Assembly: GCA_032718475.1 (NCBI GenBank)
Contig: JAUCBJ010009116.1
Location: 1 to 64,000 of the forward strand
DNA from: Nemertoderma westbladi
Lineage: Eukaryota; Xenacoelomorpha; Nemertodermatida; Nemertodermatidae
Length of the DNA: 64,000 nt
Reading direction: 5' to 3'
Positions 1 to 8,293 of this stretch are shown one piece after another. Each line of letters starts with the position of its first letter. The first letter of the stretch is position 1. Both the position numbers and the translations under genes were made by a program. The notes under the pieces were generated by a model. The model made no database searches. It saw nothing but the letters and a program-made list of their open reading frames with translations, and was not told the DNA's origin.

Positions 1-3000
1 TTCGTCTGTCTTTCTATCCCACACGATTCCCAATGCCTTCTGCTGAGATTCTGTTCTCTTAATCGCCATGTCCTGCCCTTTGGCTGTTGTGGGGTTATCC
101 ATGGTCGATTCTGGTTTCCTGTCCTCTATGGCTTTGATAAATTCTTCCGAACTGGATTGGAATTTGGTCAGGTTAAAGCCGGATCCTTTTAGGATGTCGC
201 GAACCTCGCGCCCTGTATCCAGTATCTCCTTAACCGTATTCCCAGACTCCATTCCGTCGTCTACGTAGAAGCCGCGTCGAATCATATCGACGGCCCTACT
301 GCTGTATCTATCTTCCTTCCCCTTTACTGTATCTCTCACCGCCATAGTCGTCGTGAATGAAGACGACTTGGCCCCCATGTTCTGTACTACCATCTTATAT
401 GCTGGTATTATCGGCGGTTCTTCTTCGCCGTTATACCATAAGAAGCGTTGACTGTCGCTGTCTTCTTCCGTTACACGGACTTGGTTGAACATGCCTTCTA
501 TGTCACACGTGAAGGCGTGTTTCCCATTTCGAAATCTAAGTAACACCTCTATGCCCGAATTGTAAATGTTTGGGCCTTCTAACAGGTAGTCGTTTAAGCA
601 CTTTCCGTCGGTCTTTGCCGATGCGTCGACTACCATCCTTAGTTTACCTTTCTTTGGATCTAAAGCCACGTGCAGTGGCAGGTAATATGTTCTATCCGTG
701 TTCGGCTCGTCGACCGGTAACTCCACGGCCCATCCTTTCTCGACGTACTTCTTAATCGTCCTGTGGATGTACTCATTCTTCTCGGGGCTCCGTTTTAGTG
801 TTTGTTTCAGCTTGCGGAGTCTCGTGAGTACCATCCCCCTATTGTCGGGTAACGGTATCTTCGGTAGTTTCCATACCATTCCTATAGTATACCGTCCCTC
901 ATCGCACGTCATTGATTCCTCCACGCTTTGTAATGCCTGTTTGTCTTCTACCGAGGTCCCGACCCCGGTTTCTTTCAGTCCCTCGAAATCTTGTCTGAGC
1001 AGTCTTTTGAGCTGCTCCTCTGCTCCCTCGTCACTCATTTCCTGCATTGTTCCCGCGAACATGCATCCTGATGTCTCCGACATCCTAAATGGTATCTTGC
1101 TCTTGATTGGACCACTCAGTGTCCACCCGAATGGTGTTAATATGGCCACCGGGTCACTCTGCTTGTCTTCGCCGAAGACCGTTTGCATTCTTTCGTGGGC
1201 TGTTGGGCAGTCCATACCTACTATGATGGATACCTTCCTAACGTCCACGTCTGGGATTGAGAAGTCAATGTTGTCCAGGAATTTGTACTGCTCAACCTCG
1301 ATGTTGGTTGGCCGCCTGGCATTGATATTAATTGACTCTATCACTTGAATGGGGTCGATAGTTGCCCCATAGTCGCATCCTGGTGCCACTGCTGCAATTG
1401 CGCACCGTCCTGTCCTCATCTCCAGGATCTCATCTTTGCTAGAGATGGTTGTTACCGCCATCCTGCTTGGCCTCGTTCTCAATCCTATCTCCTCGGCCAC
1501 CCATTCCTCGACTAATGTGAAGGCAGCTCCACTATCAACCAGCATTAGTGTTGTTACTGATCGATTGCCTTCCCCGATCACTCGTACTGGTACTACTCCA
1601 AGTAGCACCGTTCCTCTCTTCTTCGCCCCTACTGTGCTCGTCGCCATCGTTTGGCCTCTCCTTTGACCAAATTTCATTGGCTTCTCCTTACACTCCCTTG
1701 CTCTATGTCCACTCATTACACATCGCGAGCAGATTTTATTGCTGAACGCATAATCTATCTGATCTTGCCTAGGTAGCGCCTGCCAGTACCTGCAGTTCAT
1801 AGTTTGATGAAGCGCATTTGCGTGTAGCTGACATTTGCTCTTTGGGTCGTAGCCCTCTTTATAGAGTGCATTGCGTATCGCAGTTGCGTTCGTGCCAAAG
1901 TCCCTACTATTCTTATTGTTTGGGTTTTGCCGATTGGACGTACTGGGGTTATGTTTATTCGTGTTATTATTATTTCCCTGTCCGTTCCATGATGTTGTCT
2001 TATTCTCGGCTAGCTGTGGACTTGCAGTCCCCTGCGTCGCTGCATATGGCAATGATTGCCTAAGTTTCGGTAATGCGTTCGATGTGTTGTGCTCTGGTTT
2101 CGGTCTATGGTAGTCTGTCTTCGGTCCCTTTCCCAGGCTGTCTTCGCTATAGACTGGGTCAGTTATTAGTTCAGCCTCGTAGTTTAAGAAGTTTGACATT
2201 TCTTCTAAACCCGGTTCCGCACCCTTCTTATCTCGAGTAGAGAAGGCGATTTTTCTCCACTTGTTGCGCAGCCAGTTTGGTAGTGCCTGCGCTATCGTGG
2301 TGATGTTGTTGGACGCATTGAGCTCGTACGGCGCGTCTAGCGTCTTCAGCACGATTAGCGCCTTTTCGACTTTGTTAGCGAACGTCTTAATGCTAACGGG
2401 ATTATCCTGTAGGCCACCCGATGTTATGCCTCTCAGCGTCTGCCTGATGATCTTGGCCGGGTGCCCGTATTCCCTATCCAGTGCCCGCCATGCTGTCGTG
2501 AAGCCGCCCTCTATTCCCTGATATTGCCTCACGATGTCGTATGCTGGGCCTCCCGTGTACACTTGTAGATACTTTAGGCACTCCGCCTGCGTCAAGTTTT
2601 TTGTTAGTATTTCGTTACTATACATTCGCCGAAACTGTAAATATTCTTCCGGCCTACTCCCATCGAACTTGAATGGTTCCACGGGTGGTAACTCGATCCT
2701 CGTTTTCAACGCATCGATCAACGTGGCCATCCCTATCGCCTGCGCTTCCAATGGATTCGATGGGTGCTGCATAGTTTCTCCTGTCTGGTGCGTTCCGTCT
2801 GTCCTATTTCTTGACTTTCTCTGGCTTGGGTATGTCATCGGGGGTAGCGGCCCCCTCCATATATCTGTGTCACACGACCTGTTTTCGTCCAAGGGTCTCG
2901 TTGTTCTTGCTACTATCGGGGTATATTGTTGATATTGTGATGGGGGAATGTCACCCTGTCCCCCCCCCACCGGTATGTTTGGTACTGGGGTTGATGTTAA

Positions 3001-3888
3001 TATGTTGGGGCCCATGCACCTATCCGCAATAATTCCCCCCTCCCCTGGGTATATGTTATGTCCCTGCATGCTGTAGTCATACTGCTGTGCTGGTACCGGT
3101 ATAGGCCTATCAGCTTCTGGCCTACCCGCCGGTATGTATTCCGCGACTTCCGGGTTTAATCCCGTTGTCCACGCTATCCTATCGTCTACATTGCCTCTCT
3201 CAGTATGGCCTACGGTATGTGCAGTAAGGCCTACAGTATGTCCTACAGTCTGCATGTGTTGTTCGGGATCGAAGTTTATTCTTCTCGAATAATCCTCCCC
3301 GCGGCTACCGTATTCTCGATCGATAGGTGTATTCCGTCGGAAAGTTTCTCTTCGACCCCCCCCTCTACTGTTCTCATCTTCGTACCGGTACATCGCGTAC
3401 CCCTCTCTCGGCGCGTAGTGCGCCTCGCCGGGTCGCATCTCTCCGGGGCGACGGCAATCTCCCGGAGTCCGACCCCACTGACTCTCCGTTCTCATCTCAA
3501 CCACCGACGGCTCGCTATCCGTCCTCGCTCTTCTATCGTTCGCGGCGATACCTCTACTACTGTCTTCTCTTCTTCTCCTTTCAGTGGAGTATTCCCGCTC
3601 GTGAGATCTCTCGTCGACCTCCCGGTTAAACCCCACTGTTCTTCTTCCCTCTTCTGATCGGGCTCGACGCTTCGTCCGCCCTCTTACGACGTCAACCTGT
3701 CTCTCTCTGCTCGGTCGCACGCCGCTGGGGATACTCGCAATCCCCCTATTACTTTCCGTCGCCGGTTGTTGCGGTTTACCTATTTCGGCCCTCGCATTAT
3801 CCGCTGACGGCTGTGGGACACTCTCTGCCCCCCCCCCCCTTTCGCCGCTAACTCGCTGTTGTGGGGTTCTCGTAGCCCCCCCCCCCAT
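1..3888 (-). CDS. BEL-A Gag-protease-RT polyprotein, left copy (3' end outside window)
   Basis: The frame is open from about 3925 to base 1. The first in-frame ATG is at 3888, but the normal entry may be a -1 shift from ORF2. The first ~380 residues are Arg- and Pro-rich. Next comes the BEL/Pao Gag core (DUF1759-like): VEPFKFDG near 2690, EEYLQFRRMYS near 2640 and YTGGPAYDIVRQYQG near 2550. CCHC knuckles (CSRCVMSGHRAREC near 1720), a retropepsin with VDSGAAFT (near 1535) and an RT with YVDD (near 270) follow. The window cuts it after the RT palm. No internal stop is seen, and the copy is nearly identical to 61437-63998. Confidence 0.85.
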   Translation of the reverse strand, partial: MGGGATRTPQQRVSGERGGGAESVPQPSADNARAEIGKPQQPATESNRGIASIPSGVRPSRERQVDVVRGRTKRRARSEEGRRTVGFNREVDERSHEREYSTERRRREDSSRGIAANDRRARTDSEPSVVEMRTESQWGRTPGDCRRPGEMRPGEAHYAPREGYAMYRYEDENSRGGGRRETFRRNTPIDREYGSRGEDYSRRINFDPEQHMQTVGHTVGLTAHTVGHTERGNVDDRIAWTTGLNPEVAEYIPAGRPEADRPIPVPAQQYDYSMQGHNIYPGEGGIIADRCMGPNILTSTPVPNIPVGGGQGDIPPSQYQQYTPIVARTTRPLDENRSCDTDIWRGPLPPMTYPSQRKSRNRTDGTHQTGETMQHPSNPLEAQAIGMATLIDALKTRIELPPVEPFKFDGSRPEEYLQFRRMYSNEILTKNLTQAECLKYLQVYTGGPAYDIVRQYQGIEGGFTTAWRALDREYGHPAKIIRQTLRGITSGGLQDNPVSIKTFANKVEKALIVLKTLDAPYELNASNNITTIAQALPNWLRNKWRKIAFSTRDKKGAEPGLEEMSNFLNYEAELITDPVYSEDSLGKGPKTDYHRPKPEHNTSNALPKLRQSLPYAATQGTASPQLAENKTTSWNGQGNNNNTNKHNPSTSNRQNPNNKNSRDFGTNATAIRNALYKEGYDPKSKCQLHANALHQTMNCRYWQALPRQDQIDYAFSNKICSRCVMSGHRARECKEKPMKFGQRRGQTMATSTVGAKKRGTVLLGVVPVRVIGEGNRSVTTLMLVDSGAAFTLVEEWVAEEIGLRTRPSRMAVTTISSKDEILEMRTGRCAIAAVAPGCDYGATIDPIQVIESININARRPTNIEVEQYKFLDNIDFSIPDVDVRKVSIIVGMDCPTAHERMQTVFGEDKQSDPVAILTPFGWTLSGPIKSKIPFRMSETSGCMFAGTMQEMSDEGAEEQLKRLLRQDFEGLKETGVGTSVEDKQALQSVEESMTCDEGRYTIGMVWKLPKIPLPDNRGMVLTRLRKLKQTLKRSPEKNEYIHRTIKKYVEKGWAVELPVDEPNTDRTYYLPLHVALDPKKGKLRMVVDASAKTDGKCLNDYLLEGPNIYNSGIEVLLRFRNGKHAFTCDIEGMFNQVRVTEEDSDSQRFLWYNGEEEPPIIPAYKMVVQNMGAKSSSFTTTMAVRDTVKGKEDRYSSRAVDMIRRGFYVDDGMESGNTVKEILDTGREVRDILKGSGFNLTKFQSSSEEFIKAIEDRKPESTMDNPTTAKGQDMAIKRTESQQKALGIVWDRKTDE

Positions 3889-4634
3889 TCGCCACATCCA
3901 ACTTCGCCACTCCTCACCCCGCTACTATTTCCCTCTCCAGTCGACACATCAAGCCTACCGCGGTCGGGTCTATTCACCCCCGCCTCTCTCTCTGCTATTG
4001 CGTGGCCTACCAGGCCCTCTACCCCCTGCCTACTAACTATGTGGCCTACCAGGCCCTCGCTGGGTCTACCCAACCCAGCCACTCCCTGCCTACCAACTGC
4101 GTGGCCTACCAGGCCCTCGCTGGGTCTACCTAACCCGGCCACTCCTTGCCTACCAACTACGTGGCCTACCAGGCCCTCGTCTGTCTGACCATACACGCCC
4201 GACGTATTTACATTAATAGCACCCGTATTGGAAACGGAATTAATTTGTCCGTTCGAGATAAAATCACTTGGATTATATTGCGCGACTACACTATCTGAAT
4301 TATTTTGTAAATTCGGGCTTGGATCATTATTTAAATTATTTGGATTATTCTGCGTAATCGCGTTATTTAAATTATTTTGTAAGTTCGAATTTGGGTTATT
4401 ACCCTGATTAATTGGATTATTTTGCGTAGCTACATTAATATTAGAATTATTTTCTACATTAATACTAGGGACGTTCTGATTTAAATTTAAATTACTACCA
4501 CTAGGTAAAGTATTTCCTGCAATAAAGGTTTGATTAGAGTTGTCCCATACGGTACTATTAATATTAACCACGTCTACTGTACCATTATCATTATTACCCC
4601 CCCCCCCCCCCCACCCCCGCCCGTACGGTCGCAC
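3780..4634 (-). CDS. BEL-A ORF2, Asn-rich low-complexity extension
   Basis: Open for 284 codons in the -1 frame relative to ORF1. The nominal ATG lies just before the 16-G tract and is probably not a real start; entry by frameshift at the tract is more likely. The first 120 residues are Asn/Gln-rich (prion-like composition). They are followed by three copies of a 22-residue unit with GLVGHAVGRQGVAGLGRP, then Gly-rich stretches coded by tracts of 11 G and 12 G. It ends at TAG 3782-3780. The motif TVWDN just after the tract recurs in E4 in the same shifted frame, which supports translation. The 3' end overlaps the Gag-Pol frame by about 145 nt. No function is assigned; a flexible Gag linker or assembly domain is an inference. 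Confidence 0.65.
   Translation of the reverse strand: MRPYGRGWGGGGGNNDNGTVDVVNINSTVWDNSNQTFIAGNTLPSGSNLNLNQNVPSINVENNSNINVATQNNPINQGNNPNSNLQNNLNNAITQNNPNNLNNDPSPNLQNNSDSVVAQYNPSDFISNGQINSVSNTGAINVNTSGVYGQTDEGLVGHVVGRQGVAGLGRPSEGLVGHAVGRQGVAGLGRPSEGLVGHIVSRQGVEGLVGHAIAEREAGVNRPDRGRLDVSTGEGNSSGVRSGEVGCGEWGGGLREPHNSELAAKGGGGQRVSHSRQRIMRGPK
3828..3886 (-). other. 11-G and 12-G tracts in the ORF2/Gag-Pol overlap
   Basis: On the minus strand an 11-G tract (3886-3876) and a 12-G tract (3839-3828) lie inside the ~145-nt overlap of ORF2 and the Gag-Pol frame. The Gag-Pol frame is again -1 relative to ORF2, so a slip at either tract would connect them. The 12-G tract is preceded by AAA, giving an A AAG GGG-like heptamer. 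Confidence 0.5.
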
Positions 4635-6160
4635 CAGTTTTGAGTCTGTCGTGCGGTCCCTGTCAGTGGGGTATCAATAAATGTATCTACGGCCCCCGGC
4701 TCCCCAAAAATACTCGAGCCGGTCCCGCTTTCAGACGGCGACGCTTGCACCAGTTGCAACTCGTGCGCCCGTCTAATCTTATCTTCCGCAAGCACACTCT
4801 GGCGTCTCTTTAATTCCTTTTGCTCTCGTTCAGCCTCTGCCATTCTCCTCTCACACTCCTGGGTGTCCCGGGCGGCCGACTCCGCCACACTCCTAATGCT
4901 CTCCCTTCGTCTCACCTCGCGCTCCTTGCGTTCCTTTTCCCTTCTCGCCTCATATTCCTTGCGTTCCGCCTCACGCTCTTTGCGTTCCGCCTCACGCTCT
5001 TTGCGTTCCGCCTCACGCTCTTTGCGTTCCCTATCCTCCCTCGCCTCACGCTCCCTACACTCCTTTTCTTCTATTTCCTCACACTCCCTAAGGCTTCTCA
5101 AAGCCCTTTCGGCCCTCTCTCCGGTTTCTCTAATCAATGCCGCTTCCCTCGCTAACCGCACTCTCCCCTCCTCTAACCGTTCCTCCATTTCCCTCTGACC
5201 TTGTTCTACCATGCTGAGACGGTATGTGGCACCTATCTCTCTCACCACTCTTTCTTTCGCGGAGGATGTAGCAGACTTATCGGTTACAGCGGACCCCCTC
5301 CGCCTTCCCGACCTACTAACTTTCCCCCGCTTCCCGGAACTTTCTCCGACCGACGAGGCCGAATCCTCGGGGTTAACCTCGGATCCGCCCCCCTCGGGTC
5401 CCCTCCAACCCACTAATCTTACTCCCCGGGCATCGACCAAGTATGGCCCTATGTACACTGGCGCTACGCTAGGTTCCATACTCCCACACTCCCATAGTTC
5501 AAACAGTTCGCCGGCAACCCCTTTTGCTCTCTCCTCGGCTAGTTCTCTCTGCCCAAAACGTATTAGGTAATTAAAGTGTCTCTCCGACTCACCTAGCCGC
5601 TTTCTCAGTCTCACCTCGTCTACCTTCGCCCCTTCCTTCTTGGCGTCCTTCATCAGCTTCCGGGTCGCGTTGTAGGCCCGTCGAAGTCGCTCTGAAACCC
5701 CGACGTCCTCGTCGCCGACCTCTCCTCCGTCCCTCCGGGTTCGACGTCGTACCGGCGGCTCCACCGTTGCCGTTCCGGTGGGCCGTCCGTCGCCCTCGGC
5801 CTGTAGCTGGCCGGCGACATCGGTACCGATGCCTCCTCCGTCTCTTCGCGTCCGGCGTCGCACCGTCGGCCCCACCGTCGCCGTTTCGGTGGGCCGCTCG
5901 TCGCCCTCGGCCTGTAGCTGGCCGGCGACATCGGTGCGCCGATCTCCGTCCCGTGTCGACTCATCTCCGTCTTCCTCCGTCTCGCTCTCCCTTCCTCTCG
6001 GCTCGACCTCTTGTTCCAGGCTCCCCTCGTCTTGAACTTCCGGTTCGCCCGTTATCGATGGCTCCGGTGTCGTGGGTCTGTATCGCCTGGTTGCGGCCTC
6101 ACGGATCGTTTGGTCTTCGTCCGGGATCCGCGTCGGTGTCGTGTCACCTGACTGACTCAT
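4574..6160 (-). CDS. BEL-A ORF1, charged coiled-coil Gag-like protein
   Basis: A 528-residue protein beginning MSQSGDTTPTRIPDEDQ, 150 bp inside the 5' LTR, so it is the first ORF of the element. The N-terminal third is acidic and Arg-rich, with a 37-residue unit (DVAGQLQAEGD...) present twice. A middle block near YNATRKLMKDAKKEG is shared with E4. Residues about 340-480 are a Glu/Arg heptad-like coiled coil with repeats of AERKERE. The C-terminus reads NWCDR followed by a Gly run coded by a 16-G tract, then stops six codons later. It is probably structural (Gag N-terminal), but it matches no family I can name. The frame shifts by -1 at the G tract into ORF2 (3780-4634), so it may normally be extended. 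Confidence 0.75.
   Translation of the reverse strand: MSQSGDTTPTRIPDEDQTIREAATRRYRPTTPEPSITGEPEVQDEGSLEQEVEPRGRESETEEDGDESTRDGDRRTDVAGQLQAEGDERPTETATVGPTVRRRTRRDGGGIGTDVAGQLQAEGDGRPTGTATVEPPVRRRTRRDGGEVGDEDVGVSERLRRAYNATRKLMKDAKKEGAKVDEVRLRKRLGESERHFNYLIRFGQRELAEERAKGVAGELFELWECGSMEPSVAPVYIGPYLVDARGVRLVGWRGPEGGGSEVNPEDSASSVGESSGKRGKVSRSGRRRGSAVTDKSATSSAKERVVREIGATYRLSMVEQGQREMEERLEEGRVRLAREAALIRETGERAERALRSLRECEEIEEKECREREAREDRERKEREAERKEREAERKEREAERKEYEARREKERKEREVRRRESIRSVAESAARDTQECERRMAEAEREQKELKRRQSVLAEDKIRRAHELQLVQASPSESGTGSSIFGEPGAVDTFIDTPLTGTARQTQNWCDRTGGGGGGGGVIMIMVQ
4597..4612 (-). other. 16-nt poly(G) tract, candidate -1 slippage site ORF1 to ORF2
   Basis: On the minus strand, 16 consecutive G follow the codons for NWCDRTGGG. 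Read in the ORF1 frame the tract leads to a stop within six codons. Read one base back it enters the Asn-rich ORF2. E4 has a 22-G tract at the same place (31061-31082). Both lengths equal 1 modulo 3, giving the same -1 offset. Ribosomal -1 frameshifting and transcriptional slippage are both possible. Confidence 0.6.
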
Positions 6161-6202
6161 CCTCTTCTGCAGGTTTCGGTGGCTAGTGGTTATCGAGTTT
6201 TA

Positions 6203-6309
6203 TCTGGGGCGGCAGCTGGTTTTAGTTACTTTTACAGTTTAGCTAGGGCGGCAGCTCGATTTTAGTTACTTCTACAGTTTAGCTAGGGCGGCAGCTCGAT
6301 TTTAGTTAC
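6203..6309 (-). repeat. 40-bp tandem repeats at the primer-binding position
   Basis: About 2.7 copies of a 40-bp unit containing GGGCGGCAGCTCGATTTTAG directly abut the inner edge of the 5' LTR, where a tRNA primer-binding site is expected. Read on the minus strand, the first bases after the LTR are GTAACTAAAATCGAGCTG. I do not recognise this as the complement of a common tRNA 3' end, since there is no leading TGG. The repeat may duplicate the primer-binding or packaging region. Confidence 0.7.
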
Positions 6310-6837
6310 TGTGACGGGATCCAGGAGGGATCCCGATTTATCCGGTATTTTAGTTTACGCGTCCCCGCCGTGTATAAAGAGTAAACGAAACGGTGAATGA
6401 GTTCTGATGTTCGGTGTATAATAATCGATGGGTATAGATATAGATATAGATATGTGGAAGGCGGGATACGGTAACTAAAGTCCCGTGCTCCCCTATCTAA
6501 ACTAACTAACCTAAGCTAGCACTACTGCACTTGAGATAACTGAATTACTGATTAATAGGTTACTGATTATATTACACGGTTGGCCTAATTACTACCTAAT
6601 CGATGCCTTGCCCCCCTCTGATTGGTTGATACCCTTGTTGGCGCCCCGTGGAGTGTTCCCGTTCACTCCACCTGTTCTCTCTGGGTTAGGGGTTTGGCCC
6701 CTGACCCTCTATTGTGTGCTTCCTTCCCACTCTTATTGGGATGGCACGAGTTGGTTAACTATCCAATCTCGTGGCTCCCAATATTGCTTATCGGCTTACA
6801 ACTTTATGGGGTGTTAGCGGGATTGGATAAGCTAACA
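6310..6837 (-). repeat. BEL-A 5' LTR
   Basis: On the plus strand this 528-bp block begins TGTGACGGGATCC and ends GCTAACA, so it has TG...CA ends. It aligns throughout with 57728-58264, the 3' LTR of the right copy, with scattered substitutions and small indels. Shared landmarks are the motif CGCGTCCCCGCCGTGTATAA (TATA-like on the plus strand, so perhaps not the element's own promoter), a GATATA microsatellite and the block around TTGGCGCCC. The sequence outside the LTR (6838 on) is not shared with the other copy. Confidence 0.9.
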
Positions 6838-7059
6838 CGGGGGCTTGTGTTGCCCCCCCCCCCCCCCCCCAAATGTTGGTTGTGATACGAGATTAATATT
6901 GCTAATCTTGTATCTCCAACATATTGCTGAAAATGCCACTATCCCATTTTCTGGTGGGTAATGAGGCGGAATTGAATCCGCTTACACCCCCACATAAAAG
7001 TAAAACAAAAATGGATATACATAATAAAAACAAGATAAACTTAATAAACGCATCATTAC
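6838..7059. other. Intronic spacer between BEL-A LTR and host exon
   Basis: It holds an 18-C run (6853-6870) and unassigned sequence. No gene is seen. The minus-strand splice donor GTAATG of the exon at 7060-7211 lies at its right edge (7059-7054). Confidence 0.5.
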
Positions 7060-7211
7060 CTGGGAAATGTAAGTTGTGTTAGAAAGTTTCACCAATGGAT
7101 AATCTGATAAAAGTTGGCCTTCTAAATCCACCATAGTGAGTCGCAGGTTGTTTCCTAGATATTCATAAACATCATCGGCTCCAAACAAGGTAAGTAATAG
7201 CGAGAGGCTCC
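7060..7211 (-). CDS. Hemicentin-like gene, exon C (after the vWA region)
   Basis: A 152-bp exon: acceptor TTATAG just upstream (7212 side), donor CAG|GTAATG at 7059. It starts with the last two bases of a split codon and ends in phase 0. It encodes about 50 residues including SLSLLLTLFGADDV, LRLTMVDLEGQLL and SDYPLVKLSNTTYIS. This resembles the hemicentin segment after GRPVAG (a beta-rich region with LVD..G..L...PL). Exon A (23060-23299) ends in phase 1 with QPPI plus G, so G|GG joins the two in frame, placing exon C downstream of exon A across a ~15.8 kb intron filled by E1. The match is by recognition, not a database search. The protein would be extracellular. Confidence 0.7.
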
Positions 7212-7231
7212 CTATAATCAGATAAATGAAT

Positions 7232-7850
7232 CGAGCTGAGTGACATAACCAGGCGACAACACGAAAGTTAACTGAGTGACATAACCAGGCGACAACTCGA
7301 AAGTTAACCGAGGGACATAACCAGACGACAACTCGAAAGTTAACTGAGGGACATAACCAGGCGACAACTCGAAAGTTAACTGAGGGACATAACCACGCGA
7401 CAACTCGAATGTTAACTGAGGGACATAACCAGGCGACAACTCGAAAGTTAACTGAGGGACATAACCACGCGACAACTCGAAAGTTAACTGAGGGACATAA
7501 CCAGGCGACAACTCGAAAGTTAACCGAGGGACATAACCAGGCGACAACTCGAAAGTTAACTGAGGGACATAACCAGGCGACAACTCGAAAGTTAACTGAG
7601 GGACATAACCAGGCGACAACTCGAAAGTTAACTGAGGGACATAACCAGGCGACAACTCGAAAGTTAACTGAGTGACATAACCAGGCGACAACTCGAAAGT
7701 TAACTGAGGGACATAACCACGCGACAACTCGAATGTTAACTGAGGGACATAACCAGGCGACAACTCGAAAGTTAACTGAGGGACATAACCAAGCGACAAC
7801 TCGAAAGTTAACTGAGGGACATAACCACGCAACAACTCGAAAATTAAATT
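7232..7850. repeat. 36-bp minisatellite (~17 copies)
   Basis: The unit is GACATAACCAGGCGACAACT plus CGAAAGTTAACTGAGG. Copies differ by a few bases (CAGG/CACG, AAAG/AATG, GGGA/GTGA). A 36-bp period leaves frames open on both strands (12-residue repeats such as GYVPQLTFELSP), but there is no reason to think it is translated. It begins about 20 bp upstream of the exon C splice acceptor, inside the polypyrimidine/branch-point zone. Confidence 0.95.
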
Positions 7851-8021
7851 GTAATGTAAACCCTATTCTGCTAATCGATATCTAATTTATCAGTTATCAT
7901 TATTAAAATAACTACATTTTTCAAAAACTTGTCTTAGCTGCCGTTAAATTCGAATCCAATGTTACGATATTCCAATACGGCGGGGCCTTTGTGCAGAACG
8001 AGAGTTACATATTATTAGCCT

Positions 8022-8225
8022 TCAAATATTAGTCGACAGACCGAAATGCAGACAGACCGAAAGACAGACAGACTGAAAGACAGACTGACTGACAGGCAGA
8101 CCGACAGACAGAACAACCGAGAGACAGACCAACTGACAGACAGACCAACCGACAAACAAACCGACAGACAGACCGACAGACAGACCGACAGACAGACTGA
8201 CCGACAGGCAGACCAACCGACCTAG
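8022..8225. repeat. (GACA)n-rich imperfect microsatellite
   Basis: A run of GACAGACAGACC/GACTGACC variants, interrupted and clearly slippage-derived. 7851-8021 just before it is unassigned AT-rich sequence. Confidence 0.9.
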
Positions 8226-8241
8226 ATAAAACGGCTAAAAC

Positions 8242-8293
8242 AGCGACTAAGCGAGATTACCTTACGTGTGTAAGGTAATCTCGCTTAGTCGCT
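8242..8293. repeat. Perfect 24-bp inverted repeat with 4-nt loop
   Basis: Left arm AGCGACTAAGCGAGATTACC plus TTAC (8242-8265), loop GTGT (8266-8269), right arm the exact reverse complement (8270-8293). A perfect short-loop cruciform of this length is unusual. It lies in the intron between exons C and A. No transposon ends, flanking duplications or coding frame are visible around it. Confidence 0.9.

Larger units (their letters stand above)
1..6837 (-). mobile_element. BEL/Pao LTR retrotransposon BEL-A, left copy (5' half)
   Basis: Read on the minus strand, this copy starts with a 5' LTR (6837-6310) and continues through a 40-bp tandem repeat leader, ORF1, an Asn-rich ORF2 and the Gag-protease-RT polyprotein, which runs off the window at base 1. 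Bases 1-2564 match 61437-64000 almost base for base, so the right-hand copy shows what lies further downstream. The family assignment rests on the RT, RNase H and protease types in the right copy. The target duplication cannot be tested because the 3' end is outside the window. The LTR lies 223 bp from a host exon (7060-7211), so the element appears to sit in the next intron of that gene, in the same orientation as the gene. Confidence 0.9.

Noticed and set aside
698-1348. Plus-strand 216-codon frame (same at 62134-62784)
   Set aside because: Antisense shadow of the BEL-A Pol coding sequence; it appears in both copies only because the copies are nearly identical.
4820-5198. Plus-strand Leu/Phe/Ser-rich frames
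   Set aside because: Antisense to the Glu/Arg coiled coil of ORF1.
7218-7835. 205-codon minus-strand frame with 12-residue repeats
   Set aside because: It is the 36-bp minisatellite read in one frame; the period is a multiple of three, so several frames stay open by default.
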